DNA of 64,000 nucleotides from Coprococcus comes ATCC 27758 (GTDB lineage Bacteria; Bacillota; Clostridia; Lachnospirales; Lachnospiraceae). Below the pieces are notes generated by a model, which saw only the letters and a list, made by a program, of their open reading frames with translations, was not told the origin of the DNA and did no database searches. The position numbers and the translations under genes are program-made. Location: the NCBI RefSeq assembly GCF_025149785.1, contig NZ_CP102277.1, forward strand, positions 372,001 to 436,000, written 5' to 3'. This document shows positions 19,009 to 27,839 of the stretch, piece by piece. The first letter of the stretch is position 1; each line of letters opens with the position of its first letter.

Positions 19009-19332
19009 TTAACGTTCTCTTTTATGTCTATCAATAAGCAACAAAACAAACATAATAAGCCATATCCCCCATGCGATCCAACAGCCTATTCCTTGATATT
19101 GGATATCTATGATTATTCCAATAATAAAAGGAACTGACATAAACATCATTCTTTTTCCATATGCCTTACACATAGCATTCTCATCGTATTTCTTTCGTTC
19201 ATCCGCTGATTTCATATTATAACCCGACAAGAATTTAGTAGCTTTTCCTTCTGATTTATAAAACCACATTCCAAACAAAAACATAATCACTGCCATCATA
19301 AAGTCAAAAACAATATAGAACATATAATACAA
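19009..19332 (-). CDS. DUF3784-like small membrane protein
   Basis: A 107-residue protein with an N-terminal helix, a soluble middle (SGYNMKSADERKKYDENAMCKAYGK) and two C-terminal helices. The YNMKSADERKKYD segment is typical of DUF3784 proteins, which frequently occur next to small XRE regulators in Firmicutes. Function unknown. GAAAGGAG lies just before the start. Confidence 0.75.
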   Translation of the reverse strand: MYYMFYIVFDFMMAVIMFLFGMWFYKSEGKATKFLSGYNMKSADERKKYDENAMCKAYGKRMMFMSVPFIIGIIIDIQYQGIGCWIAWGIWLIMFVLLLIDRHKRER

Positions 19333-19377
19333 TTTCTCCTTTCAGCCAATCACTCTTATCTCTTTGAATTTTCTACA

Positions 19378-19773
19378 TTACTCTTCAGCTTTGACAAAAC
19401 ATAGCAAATCAGTATATCCTGACTGCATAAGTAATTGCTTAAAACCAGACATCACTTCTTCTTTTGTATAATTATTATTTTTCAAAAACTCACTATCCTT
19501 CTCACTAAGGTATTGGTAGAAAAGAGCTGCTGCCATTACCTCATTTCTGTCTGTATAATCAATGCTATCTAAAAGTATATTCTCTGCTTCGTTAATTTCC
19601 CCAGAATCAATCATATCAAGAAAATTTTTCAAATTTTTCCCTGATACTTCATATTTATTTTCTTTTTCAAGTTCAACAGAAACATACTTTTTCCCAAACA
19701 TTAAAGAAAATAATACTCTTACCATTTCTTTTATCATTCGCATAATATAGTCTTTTTCGTCTGTGAAATACAT
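19378..19773 (-). CDS. DUF6483 family protein
   Basis: A 131-residue soluble protein (EKDYIMRMIKEMVRVLFSLMFGKK...). The opening 'DYIMRMI' and the later INEAENILL and YLSEKDSEFL segments match what is remembered of the DUF6483 family. It looks all-helical and tetratricopeptide-like. Function unknown. GGAGGTG precedes the start. It belongs to a leftward series of small genes. Confidence 0.7.
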   Translation of the reverse strand: MYFTDEKDYIMRMIKEMVRVLFSLMFGKKYVSVELEKENKYEVSGKNLKNFLDMIDSGEINEAENILLDSIDYTDRNEVMAAALFYQYLSEKDSEFLKNNNYTKEEVMSGFKQLLMQSGYTDLLCFVKAEE

Positions 19774-19797
19774 TTTTCACCTCCATAACTACCGATT

Positions 19798-19983
19798 TTA
19801 CTTTGTAACTATGACTTTTCCTTCTGAATCCAGAAGAGGTGTAATAGCCGCTCCATATCCAGATTTCCAACAAAGATAGTTAACCCCAGTCTCCTTATCT
19901 ACAAGGATTTGGCGAACTCCTTCATCCTTAAGCTGACTTCCGTCTCTAAATGTAACTTCAAATCGTTCTTCTTTCTTTGCCAT
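19798..19983 (-). CDS. DUF6440-like small protein
   Basis: A 61-residue protein (MAKKEERFEVTFRDGSQL...), whose beta-rich sequence ends GYGAAITPLLDSEGKVIV. The family name is from memory. The ATG at 19983 is chosen because AAAGGAG stands 8 bases upstream; an in-frame TTG at 20004 would overlap it. Such proteins often occur beside acetyltransferase or toxin-like genes, but no role is established. Confidence 0.68.
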   Translation of the reverse strand: MAKKEERFEVTFRDGSQLKDEGVRQILVDKETGVNYLCWKSGYGAAITPLLDSEGKVIVTK

Positions 19984-20046
19984 GTTTATTTCTCCTTTTT
20001 TCAAGCGTTAAATTTAAATTTTCCTGTTATACAAACTAGAAATTGG

Positions 20047-20163
20047 CTATTTCGTTGCAACAATACTTATCCAATGATTTTTTGTATTTGAATACGTTTT
20101 TATCTCTGTAAAACCTGCTTCTTTCAAAGCAGCAATGAGTTGATCAGATGTGTAAATCTTCAT
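20047..20163 (-). pseudogene. Remnant of a class I SAM methyltransferase (C-terminus)
   Basis: A 38-codon frame reading MKIYTSDQLIAALKEAGFTE then KTYSNTKNHWISIVATK. This is the typical last helix and strand of small methyltransferases (LIAALKEAGF ... WISIVATK). The whole SAM-binding part is missing. Upstream sequence is AT-rich and unrelated, so this is a leftover of a deleted gene. Confidence 0.65.
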
Positions 20164-20745
20164 ACCATCAATCAACTTTAAATTCTAATTTGTTTCTATC
20201 TTTATTTCTTAATTATACACGGGATTTGAAGCTTTTTCTACTTATCTATTGTTCTAAAATCTCTCTCAAAAAAATAATTAAAAAAATTTATAAAAAATAG
20301 GGTGTCAAAAGCCTGAGCAATTCCAAATAAGTGAAGGGAGTAATTCCAATCAACAAAAATGGAACGCCTTCCTTTGAAATTTAAAACTGAATATACAGGT
20401 CACTAAGACGTTAATTCTGATGATAGCCACCTTATCGGGTACGCCATAACTTTTGTGGATGCAGAACAGCGAGAACTCCCGGTATGAGTGTCAGGTTGCT
20501 CCTGACATGGCGATGACAGTCAGAAAGATAATGATACTTCTCTAAGGAGCTGGCGGAGTACCCGGCAGAGGTTAGAATCCTATGATACAGATCAGCAGTC
20601 TGTTCCTTAGTAGCTTCCCATGAGCGATACGCTCGGCAAGGGGTGTTGAGAACAAATGTTGCCACGACCGTTTAGGAAATGAAACGGTCAGGTACATAGT
20701 CATTCTACAATGGCTATGAATATTCAGGAAAGGAGGACGCAAGAA
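20164..20745. other. Leader region of the disrupted integrative-element parA
   Basis: No convincing gene. 20164-20390 is very AT-rich and featureless. 20390-20745 is GC-richer and contains stem-loops, such as tgtcagg/cctgaca (20489-20507) and gaccgttt/aaacggtc (20666-20689). It leads directly into the ParA fragment and is probably the non-coding control or leader region of the original element. Its function is not known. Confidence 0.45.
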
Positions 20746-20994
20746 GTGTCAAACTGCAAAACGATTGCCATCTGCAATCAGAAAGGCGGAGTAGGAAAGA
20801 CCACCATTTCGGTCAATCTCGGAATCGGTCTTGCAATGCAGGGAAAGAAAGTATTACTTGTTGATGCAGACCCACAGGGAGATTTAACCACTTGTCTGGG
20901 GTGGCAGGATACGGACAGTCTGGGTATCACGCTTCGTATTTGTAACAGCTTTGCTGATTTCAGTGGAAAGCCGAGTTCTGATAATGATATTTAA
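20746..20994 (+). pseudogene. ParA/Soj-type ATPase, 5' part
   Basis: The GTG at 20746 has AGGAGG 9 bases upstream. It encodes the ParA N-terminus: deviant Walker [11 protein letters not shown], then [15 protein letters not shown] and SLGIT. After about 62 residues the ParA similarity ends abruptly and 20 unrelated residues lead to a stop. The missing middle and C-terminal part of the same kind of protein resume at 25497. The ParA gene of an integrative element has been split, with a resistance module lying between its parts. Confidence 0.85.
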
Positions 20995-21099
20995 TTGATG
21001 GTTTATTCCATACGGGAATAAATCTTCATCAAATCTTTATTTTTTTCTGTTAGGTTATATTTCAGTAAGAAATGAAATGTAGAAGGAAGGATAGTAAAG

Positions 21100-21813
21100 A
21101 TGGAAATGATGTTACAGACACAAAATCTATGTAAATATTTTAGAAAACAGAAAGCGGTAAATAATGTTTCACTTAATATCGAAAAGGGACAGATTTATGG
21201 ACTGCTTGGACCGAATGGCGCTGGTAAATCTACCACATTGAAAATGCTGACCGGTATGATGAAACCAACTGCAGGAAAGATTTACTTTGATGGAAAACTT
21301 TTGGATAGGAAAGATTTATCAAAAATAGGAGCGTTAATTGAAAATCCGCCTATTTATGAAAATCTTTCCGCCAGAGAGAATTTGAAGGTAAGACAATTAT
21401 TGCTTGGTACAGATGAAAACAGAATTGATGAGGTCTTGCAGATTGTATCACTTACAAACACCGGAAAGAAGAAAGCAGGACAGTTTTCTTTGGGGATGAA
21501 GCAAAGACTAGGCATTGCAATGGCATTGCTTGGAGAACCGGAACTTTTGATATTGGATGAACCTACGAATGGATTAGATCCAATAGGCATCGAGGAATTA
21601 CGAGAGCTGATCCGGTCTTTTCCGGAACAGGGAATCACTGTAATTCTCTCCAGTCATATTCTCTCAGAGGTACAGTTACTTGCAGATAAAGTCGGGATTA
21701 TTTCAGGTGGAATCTTAGGATACGAAGGAGCATTAAAGCAGGGAGATAATCTTGAAGATTTGTTTATGAATGTGGTAAGAAAAAACCAGAAAGCAGGTGA
21801 AATCCATGGTTAA
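21100..21813 (+). CDS. Lantibiotic/bacitracin-type ABC transporter ATPase
   Basis: A 237-residue ATPase of the BcrA/LanF class. Walker A is GLLGPNGAGKST (34-45), the signature SLGMKQRLGIAMAL, and Walker B LLILDEPTNGLDP. It pairs with the two permeases downstream to expel membrane-active peptides such as lantibiotics. It overlaps the first permease by 17 bases, so they are co-translated. GAAGGAAGG precedes the start. The order ATPase-permease-permease-regulator-kinase matches lanFEG-RK and cprABC-RK type modules; the exact substrate cannot be read from sequence. Confidence 0.92.
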   Translation: MEMMLQTQNLCKYFRKQKAVNNVSLNIEKGQIYGLLGPNGAGKSTTLKMLTGMMKPTAGKIYFDGKLLDRKDLSKIGALIENPPIYENLSARENLKVRQLLLGTDENRIDEVLQIVSLTNTGKKKAGQFSLGMKQRLGIAMALLGEPELLILDEPTNGLDPIGIEELRELIRSFPEQGITVILSSHILSEVQLLADKVGIISGGILGYEGALKQGDNLEDLFMNVVRKNQKAGEIHG

Positions 21814-22537
21814 TATTATAAAAGCAGAACATCAAAAAGCCAAAAGAACCATGCGAAAAAAGTTTATCTGGGGATTTCCTCTTCTTACATTTGTCATGGC
21901 ATTTATATTTACTCTTGGGATGACAAATGCTTATGCAGAAAGTGTTTGGAACTGGTGGTATACACTTTTGCTGCCGGGGATGATTGCTCTATTTTGTTAT
22001 CTTTCTGTGGCGCAGGAGAAAAAGATAAAATACTATCATTTAATGACTATTCCCACAGACAGAAGAAAATTGTTGCTGGGGAAAATTATTTATATTGGGT
22101 ACATGATTTTGTTTTCTAATGTGATTGTGTTTGCAGGAGCAACGCTTGGAGGCTTTCTTCTAACGACACATGTTCCAGTTGGAGGAGCGTTGATTGCAGT
22201 ATTGTTTCTGACGGTTTCTGAGTTATGGGAGATTCCGGTAGCTTTATTTTTAAGTGAACGATTTGGAATGATTGTAAACCTGTTCGTCTGCCTATTTATT
22301 ACCGTCAGCGGTGTGGTAATATCACAAACCAGAATCTGGTATGTACTTGTTTCTGCAATCCCTATGCGAATGATGTGCCCGTTGCTTCATGTTTTACCAA
22401 ATGGACTTGCCGCAGAAGCAGGGAATCCTCTTTTGGATACGGGAGTCATTGTTCCGGGAATGTGTCTCTCAATCATCTGGTTTGTTTTTGTAACGGTTCT
22501 GTTTTTGAAATGGTTTGAGAGAAGAGAGGTGAAATAA
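21797..22537 (+). CDS. Lantibiotic-type ABC transporter permease (first)
   Basis: A 246-residue permease with six hydrophobic helices, starting with a basic cytoplasmic end (KAEHQKAKRTMRKKF). The size and pattern match the LanE/MutE/EpiE family of ABC-2 permeases. It overlaps the ATPase gene, and the second permease starts one base after its stop, so the three subunits are made together. Confidence 0.88.
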   Translation: MKSMVNIIKAEHQKAKRTMRKKFIWGFPLLTFVMAFIFTLGMTNAYAESVWNWWYTLLLPGMIALFCYLSVAQEKKIKYYHLMTIPTDRRKLLLGKIIYIGYMILFSNVIVFAGATLGGFLLTTHVPVGGALIAVLFLTVSELWEIPVALFLSERFGMIVNLFVCLFITVSGVVISQTRIWYVLVSAIPMRMMCPLLHVLPNGLAAEAGNPLLDTGVIVPGMCLSIIWFVFVTVLFLKWFERREVK

Positions 22538-22538
22538 G

Positions 22539-23279
22539 ATGATTGGAAGATCTCTTAATGCAGACTTGCGAAAGATGAAAGGAACATCTGTGATTCTGGC
22601 ACACTTACTGATTCCGATTATAACCAGCGTTATATTTTTAATATATTACTTTTTTTCACCATGGAATGAAAATATGAAAGTGATTGCATTTTATCAGGCA
22701 ATAGGAGCAGGACTTCCGGTACTTATTGGAATTTTTACAGCAAGTGTGATGGAACAGGAACAAAATGCAGGTGATTTTCAAAATCTGTTGTCTTTACCGG
22801 ATAAACCTGTAGCATTTTTATCGAAACTGTTGATGCTACTGGTTTTGTGTCTGTGCTCTATCCTATTGACAGCAATCATATTCGGAATTGGATTTGGAAG
22901 AATCGCATCAAGCGATATCGAAATCATGAAAGGATGTATATTTGCAGCATTGCTGCTGTGGGGAAGCAGTGTTCCACTTTATCTGTGGCAGCTGATTCTG
23001 GCTTTTCAGTTTGGAAAAGGGGTATCCATTGGAGCAGGGATTATATCAGGACTAATTAGTGCATTGATGCTTACCGGACTTGGAGATTATGTGTGGAAAT
23101 ATGTATTTGTCTGCTGGACGGGTAGAGTACCATATACTTATCTGCAATCTGTATTGGGAGAAACTAGTGTAGGTGAATGGTTGTCATTCATACCAGGTTG
23201 CTTAATATTTACAGGGATTAGTATGGTATACTATTTTTGGTGGGTAAACCACTGGGAAGGAAATAGAATATCGGAATAG
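22539..23279 (+). CDS. Lantibiotic-type ABC transporter permease (second)
   Basis: A 246-residue six-helix permease of the LanG/MutG type, with its conserved opening LNADLRKMKGT. It is the same length as the first permease but divergent, as expected for a heterodimeric exporter. GAGAGAGGTG just before it is the ribosome-binding site. The regulator gene starts 14 bases later. Confidence 0.87.
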   Translation: MIGRSLNADLRKMKGTSVILAHLLIPIITSVIFLIYYFFSPWNENMKVIAFYQAIGAGLPVLIGIFTASVMEQEQNAGDFQNLLSLPDKPVAFLSKLLMLLVLCLCSILLTAIIFGIGFGRIASSDIEIMKGCIFAALLLWGSSVPLYLWQLILAFQFGKGVSIGAGIISGLISALMLTGLGDYVWKYVFVCWTGRVPYTYLQSVLGETSVGEWLSFIPGCLIFTGISMVYYFWWVNHWEGNRISE

Positions 23280-23293
23280 AATCGAGGGAAACT

Positions 23294-23956
23294 ATGGCAA
23301 AAATACTGGCAGTTGATGATGAACCGGCAATTCTGGAAATGATAGAAAGCATTTTGAATAAGGATGGACATCTGGTTACCAAAGTAAGTAATCCACTGAA
23401 ACTTAATATGGAAGAATTACATCGTTATGACCTGATTTTACTGGACATTATGATGCCTGGAATTGATGGCTTCGAATTATGCAAAAGAATCAGGGCACTT
23501 GTGGATTGTCCGATTTTGTTTCTTACGGCAAAAACGGAGGAAAACAGTCTGGTAAACGGACTTTCTTTAGGAGCAGATGATTATATTTCAAAGCCATTTG
23601 GAGTGATGGAACTTCGGGCAAGGATCAATGCACATCTTAGAAGAGAGCACAGGGAACATTCTGTCCGGATGGTTTTGGGGAGGGTCTGTATTCAAATATC
23701 TCAAAAGAAACTATTGGTTGATGATAAGGAACTTCCTCTTACGAAAGCGGAGTACGAAATCTGTGAATTTCTGGCTAAAAACAGAGGACAGGTTTTCTCG
23801 AAGGAACAGATTTTAGAAGAGGTCTTTGGTTTTGACAGTGAGAGTAATGACAGTACCATTATCACGCATATCAAAAATATAAGAGCAAAATTTGCGGATT
23901 ATGATTATACACCGATAAAAACAGTCTGGGGGATTGGATATAAATGGGAAGAGTAA
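23294..23956 (+). CDS. OmpR-family response regulator of the peptide-resistance module
   Basis: A 220-residue regulator. The receiver domain has D8/D9 and phospho-acceptor D51 in LLDIMMPG, and Lys in ISKPFG. The C-terminal winged helix ends IKTVWGIGYKWE. The sequence type resembles the regulators that sit with LanFEG transporters. It should switch on the upstream transporter in response to the kinase. Its last 13 bases overlap the kinase gene. Confidence 0.92.
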   Translation: MAKILAVDDEPAILEMIESILNKDGHLVTKVSNPLKLNMEELHRYDLILLDIMMPGIDGFELCKRIRALVDCPILFLTAKTEENSLVNGLSLGADDYISKPFGVMELRARINAHLRREHREHSVRMVLGRVCIQISQKKLLVDDKELPLTKAEYEICEFLAKNRGQVFSKEQILEEVFGFDSESNDSTIITHIKNIRAKFADYDYTPIKTVWGIGYKWEE

Positions 23957-25320
23957 AGAGAAGCAATGCACTCAGCTGGATTTTTATGAGATATGTACTG
24001 GTCATGCTTGGATCATTAGTAGGTTTGGTGATTGTTGCTTGGCTGCTGCTGTACCTTTTGATTAGTGTGGGCTGTATCTATCCGGCGAATTATGCAGAGC
24101 AAAAGATTAATGAAGCATATGATACGATTTTACGTGCGGATAAAGTAACTGCTGAGATGATTCCTGCACTTTGTGATTATGTAATCTTTTCAGAGAATGG
24201 AGAGAAAATAGGTGGAGATCTGTCAGAACAATACGAACAGATAGCATGGAATGTTGCAAAGTACGGAAACGCATCCGGGAAATATTTTTATAAAGTAATT
24301 GTAAGGGAAAATGAATATGTTGTATTGCAATATCGCCTGACACCTCAATATCATTCAGCTTTTTTGAGGGAGCATTTTATAGGACCACAGAATGTGATGA
24401 GTATTATGTCAGTGATTGGAGCGGTAGCGATTATCATCATTCCGTCCATACGTTTTGGAAAAAGAATCAAAAAGCAGATGCAGCCTGTATTAGACGCAAT
24501 CAGACAAATAAAGGATCAAAATCTGGAATATGAGACATCCTGTTCCGGTATCAAAGAGTTTGATGACTGTTTATCGGCAATCGATGATATGCGAGATGCA
24601 TTGCGAGAATCTTTAGAAAAGCAGTGGAAAACAGAGCAGGAAAAGAAACAGCAGATGTCTGCTTTGGCGCATGATATTAAAACACCTCTTACGATTGTAC
24701 GGGGAAATGCAGAACTACTTTCAGAGACTGAACTGACCACAGAACAGAAGAAAAATATCACTTATGTTTTGAACGGCACAACACAGATACAAAGTTATGT
24801 AAAACAGTTGATAGATGTCACAAAATCATGGAATTGCAGTGATGTTACCTATACAACGGTGAGGTTAGAAGATTTTTTCGCAGATATAAAAGAACAGGCA
24901 CTCGGACTGGTAGAAAGCTATCACCAGAAGATAGATTGGAAGGCGGAACAAAGTGATAAAAAGGTAACGATTGCTTATGATCCAATGTTCCGGGCCGTAA
25001 TGAATGTGATTCAGAATGCAGTGGAGCATACAAAAGAAAATGGAATCATTTATATTGACGCAAAGGAGCAGGATGGCCGGCTGACATTCATTGTGGAGGA
25101 TAGCGGATCAGGATTTACAAAAGAAGCATTATTGCATGGCACAGAGCAGTTTTTTATGGATGACACAAGTAGAAATGGCGAAGCCCATTATGGGATGGGA
25201 CTATTTTTTGCAAAAACTGTGGCTGAAAAATATGGTGGAGGTATTAAACTTTCAAATTCTGAAAATACAGGTGGGGCGAGGGTAGAAATATTTTTCCTGA
25301 GTAGTCAAGAAACAAGCTAA
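23944..25320 (+). CDS. Sensor histidine kinase of the peptide-resistance module
   Basis: A 458-residue kinase with helices at about 12-36 and 150-172 flanking an outside domain of about 110 residues. HAMP follows, and the HisKA His243 lies in ALAHDIKTPL. The ATPase boxes are NVIQNAVEH, EDSGSGF and GMGLFFAK. The larger outside domain differs from the loop-less BceS type and fits direct peptide sensing, as in lantibiotic sensors of the CprK/SpaK style. It is the last gene of the inserted module; a hairpin terminator follows its stop. Confidence 0.9.
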   Translation: MGRVKRSNALSWIFMRYVLVMLGSLVGLVIVAWLLLYLLISVGCIYPANYAEQKINEAYDTILRADKVTAEMIPALCDYVIFSENGEKIGGDLSEQYEQIAWNVAKYGNASGKYFYKVIVRENEYVVLQYRLTPQYHSAFLREHFIGPQNVMSIMSVIGAVAIIIIPSIRFGKRIKKQMQPVLDAIRQIKDQNLEYETSCSGIKEFDDCLSAIDDMRDALRESLEKQWKTEQEKKQQMSALAHDIKTPLTIVRGNAELLSETELTTEQKKNITYVLNGTTQIQSYVKQLIDVTKSWNCSDVTYTTVRLEDFFADIKEQALGLVESYHQKIDWKAEQSDKKVTIAYDPMFRAVMNVIQNAVEHTKENGIIYIDAKEQDGRLTFIVEDSGSGFTKEALLHGTEQFFMDDTSRNGEAHYGMGLFFAKTVAEKYGGGIKLSNSENTGGARVEIFFLSSQETS

Positions 25321-25338
25321 ATAGACCGCAATTAAGCT

Positions 25339-25365
25339 ATGTAAAAGAAATTTTACATGCTTTTA
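25339..25365 (+). terminator. Terminator of the ABC/two-component module
   Basis: atgtaaaa (25339-25346) pairs with ttttacat (25351-25358) over a GAAA loop, followed by GCTTTTA. It lies 18 bases after the kinase stop. Confidence 0.65.
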
Positions 25366-25496
25366 TCTAATATGTAAAAGCCTTTTGATAGACATTACTA
25401 CTACGTTTGCTGTAATCTCATGGAAGAAGGAGGCATACAGAATTATGATAGCTGATAAAATTAAAAATGCTCGTACTATTCTTTATTACATAACTA

Positions 25497-25832
25497 ACGC
25501 TCAATGCTCTTTCGGCGGCAGACAGTGTGATTATTCCGGTTCAGGCTCAATATCTGCCAGCAAAAGGAATGACGCAGCTCGTGCAGACGATTTCAAGGGT
25601 AAAGAAGTATATCAATCCGGATATTAAGATTGATGGAATACTTCTGACTCTCGTAGACAGTCGGACTAATCTTGCTAAAAGTACGGTGGAAGCTCTGAGG
25701 GAAAACTTCGGGAATCATATTAAGATGTACCGGACATCTATCCCAATCGGAGTAAAAGCCGCAGAAGCTTCTTCAAAAGGCAAGAGCATTGGAGCATTAA
25801 AACAAGTATTTAAGGCAGAGGGCAGACCGTGA
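25497..25832 (+). pseudogene. ParA/Soj-type ATPase, 3' part
   Basis: The frame reads TLNALSAADSVIIPVQAQYL, then KGMTQLVQTISRVKKYINP and LVDSRTNLAKSTVEALRENF. This is the C-terminal half of the ParA type whose N-terminus is at 20746. An in-frame stop at 25491-25493 sits just before the homologous stretch. The end (SIGALKQVFKAEGRP) departs from the usual ParA tail, so a further rearrangement has occurred there. Confidence 0.82.
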
Positions 25833-26122
25833 CAGCAGATAATGCTTATCGTTCCCCCCTTCTCACACTCTACCCCCTATAACCTACAGTTTACCTGCTG
25901 AAAATATATATTCTATCTCCATATTTATAACTATCTCATAAAGTTATGGTTATCTATAAGAACCAGTCGTACAGTTGGAAAAGTACAGGAGGTTCTGGTA
26001 CGATAAAAATTTAGCTTTCTTCTTCGGCAGGTATTGGAAGAACAACAGGGATAAAAATGCAATAAAAGTTGGACGCACTGTGGATAACCGGTGCGTTCGT
26101 TTTGTTTAAGGAGGAAAAACGA
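25833..26122. other. Intergenic remnant of the integrative element
   Basis: No gene. It contains a CT-rich stretch (25850-25890) and imperfect hairpins, including gacgcac ... gtgcgtt near 26071-26100 followed by a T-rich run. TTTAAGGAGGAAAA supplies the ribosome-binding site of the next chimeric frame. Confidence 0.4.
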
Positions 26123-26437
26123 ATGGCAAAATTAAAAATCAAGAGAGCTGTGTCGTTTGTGATGGCAACAGTTCTCAGCCTTGGAAAAGACTTTTCGAAA
26201 CTGCAGATTGCTTTTACAAGTAATCTTGGAACGAATGCCGGAGTTATGGCAGCAAATGGACTGGGCTATCCGGTATCCATCGAAGGTGCTGCAAAGTATT
26301 GGCGGGAGGATATTCTTGTACAGCGAAGAATTTCTCCTGAAATCACAACAAGTACTGTGATTGCCTGGAGACGAAACATTCCATATTCTCTGGCGGTCAG
26401 TAAAATGATAGAAGAAATAAATGCTTTTCAGGCATAG
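26123..26437 (+). pseudogene. Chimera: secretion-signal start joined to LysR C-terminus
   Basis: A 104-codon frame. The first 20 residues (MAKLKIKRAVSFVMATVLSL) look like the signal peptide of a surface protein of the kind carried by clostridial integrative elements. From about 26183 the frame becomes the effector-domain end of a LysR regulator (FSKLQIAFTSNLGTNAGVMA ...), nearly the same as the LysR encoded at 50644-51516. There is no DNA-binding domain. It starts from AAGGAGG at good spacing, so it may be translated, but it cannot work as a regulator. Confidence 0.85.
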
Positions 26438-26483
26438 AATGGAATTCAATATAAGCATTAGACATAATAAAACATCAGGTATA

Positions 26484-26530
26484 AAATAGATGTATAAGAG
26501 AAATTCAAATCTTATACATCTATTTTTATA
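26484..26530 (+). terminator. Hairpin between LysR end and flavodoxin gene (copy 1)
   Basis: aaatagatgtataag (26484-26498) pairs perfectly with cttatacatctattt (26511-26525), followed by TTATA. The same hairpin lies in the second cassette at 51569-51612. Confidence 0.8.
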
Positions 26531-26562
26531 CGAAAAATTCGCAAAGAAAGGGGATTTTTATT

Positions 26563-27033
26563 ATGAGTAAAAATTTAGTCGCATTTTTCAGTGCAAGCGG
26601 GACAACAAAAAAAGTAGCAGAAATGATTGCAGAGGAAGCAAAAGCGGATTTATTTGAGATTGAGCCAAAAGTTTCATATACAAAGGCTGATCTTGACTGG
26701 ATGAATAAAAAATCCCGCAGCAGTGTGGAAATGAGTGATAAGAAATACAGACCGGAGATTATGAAGAAAAAGATGGATATGAGTTCTTATGACGAGATCC
26801 TTCTGGGATTCCCAATCTGGTGGTATGTAGCTCCGACAATTGTCAATACATTTTTGGAAGCCTATGATTTCAGTGGCAAAAAGATTGTGCTCTTTGCAAC
26901 ATCCGGTGGAAGTGGATTCGGTAATACTGTAAAGGAATTACAGCCATCTGCACCGGATGCGGTTATCACAGAAGGCAGCCTGTTAAACCGTGGAACAAAA
27001 CAGGAAATCAGTGAGTGGGTAAAATCTTTATAA
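26563..27033 (+). CDS. Flavodoxin (copy 1)
   Basis: A 156-residue FMN-binding electron carrier or quinone-type reductase. The phosphate loop SASGTTKK is near the start, and the aromatic flavin loop is GFPIWWYVAPT. It closely resembles the protein at 51649. AAAGGGG precedes the start. The cupin/decarboxylase gene follows after 28 bases in both copies, so the pair is a unit, probably for redox stress or an aromatic/aldehyde detoxification step. Confidence 0.9.
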   Translation: MSKNLVAFFSASGTTKKVAEMIAEEAKADLFEIEPKVSYTKADLDWMNKKSRSSVEMSDKKYRPEIMKKKMDMSSYDEILLGFPIWWYVAPTIVNTFLEAYDFSGKKIVLFATSGGSGFGNTVKELQPSAPDAVITEGSLLNRGTKQEISEWVKSL

Positions 27034-27061
27034 ATAACAGTGCTATGGAGGTATACAGAAA

Positions 27062-27829
27062 ATGGAAAAAATAGTACAGACAGCAGGAAGAAATACACTT
27101 GGTGAATTCGCACCGGAATTTGCACATTTTAACGATGATGTACTTTTCGGCGAAAACTGGAATAACCAGGACATCGACGTAAAAACCAGAAGTATCATTA
27201 CAGTGGTTGCTCTGATGGCTTCCGGAATTACAGATTCTTCTTTAAAATATCATCTTCAAAATGCAAAAAATCATGGTGTAACACAAAAAGAGATTGCCGC
27301 AGTAATCACACATGTTGCATTTTATGCAGGATGGCCAAAAGCATGGGCAGTTTTTAATCTGGCAAAGGAAGTATGGCAGCCGAAGGAAGGAGATCTTCCA
27401 TATGAAGATGAAGGTATGAGAGCACATGCGAAATCGATGGTATTTCCAATTGGTGCACCAAATGATGGCTTTGCACAGTATTTTTCTGGCAGAAGTTTTC
27501 TTGCACCGATTTCCACTTCTCAGGTTGGCATTTTCAACGTGACATTTGAACCCGGATGCAGGAATAATTGGCATATTCATCATGCAAAAAGCGGTGGCGG
27601 GCAGATCTTAGTATGTGTAGCCGGCCGAGGGTTTTATCAGGAAGAAGGCAGGGATGCGGTAGAAATGAAACCGGGTGACTGTATTAACATTCCGGTAGAT
27701 GTAAAGCACTGGCATGGGGCCGCTCCGGATGAATGGTTTTCCCATCTGGCAATTGAGGTGCCGGGAGTGGATTGTTCCAATGAGTGGTGTGAGGCGGTAT
27801 CGGAGAAAGAGTACGCTGGATTAAGATAA
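27062..27829 (+). CDS. Carboxymuconolactone decarboxylase-cupin fusion (copy 1)
   Basis: A 255-residue protein. The N-terminal half is a carboxymuconolactone decarboxylase/AhpD-type helical domain (DVKTRSIITVVALMASG ... EIAAVITHVAFYAGWPKAW). The C-terminal half is a cupin barrel with metal-ligand histidines in NNWHIHHAKSGGGQIL and VKHWHGA. Such fusions occur next to flavodoxins and aldo/keto reductases in stress-response clusters; the substrate is not known. A close homologue is at 52148. The AhpD domain lacks the peroxidase CxxC pair, so peroxidase activity is unlikely. Confidence 0.88.
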   Translation: MEKIVQTAGRNTLGEFAPEFAHFNDDVLFGENWNNQDIDVKTRSIITVVALMASGITDSSLKYHLQNAKNHGVTQKEIAAVITHVAFYAGWPKAWAVFNLAKEVWQPKEGDLPYEDEGMRAHAKSMVFPIGAPNDGFAQYFSGRSFLAPISTSQVGIFNVTFEPGCRNNWHIHHAKSGGGQILVCVAGRGFYQEEGRDAVEMKPGDCINIPVDVKHWHGAAPDEWFSHLAIEVPGVDCSNEWCEAVSEKEYAGLR

Positions 27830-27839
27830 GGAGAGCACT

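Noticed and set aside
20432-20665. 77-codon minus-strand frame before the ParA fragment
   Set aside because: It falls in a stem-loop-rich leader region, and no ribosome-binding site or known domain supports it.
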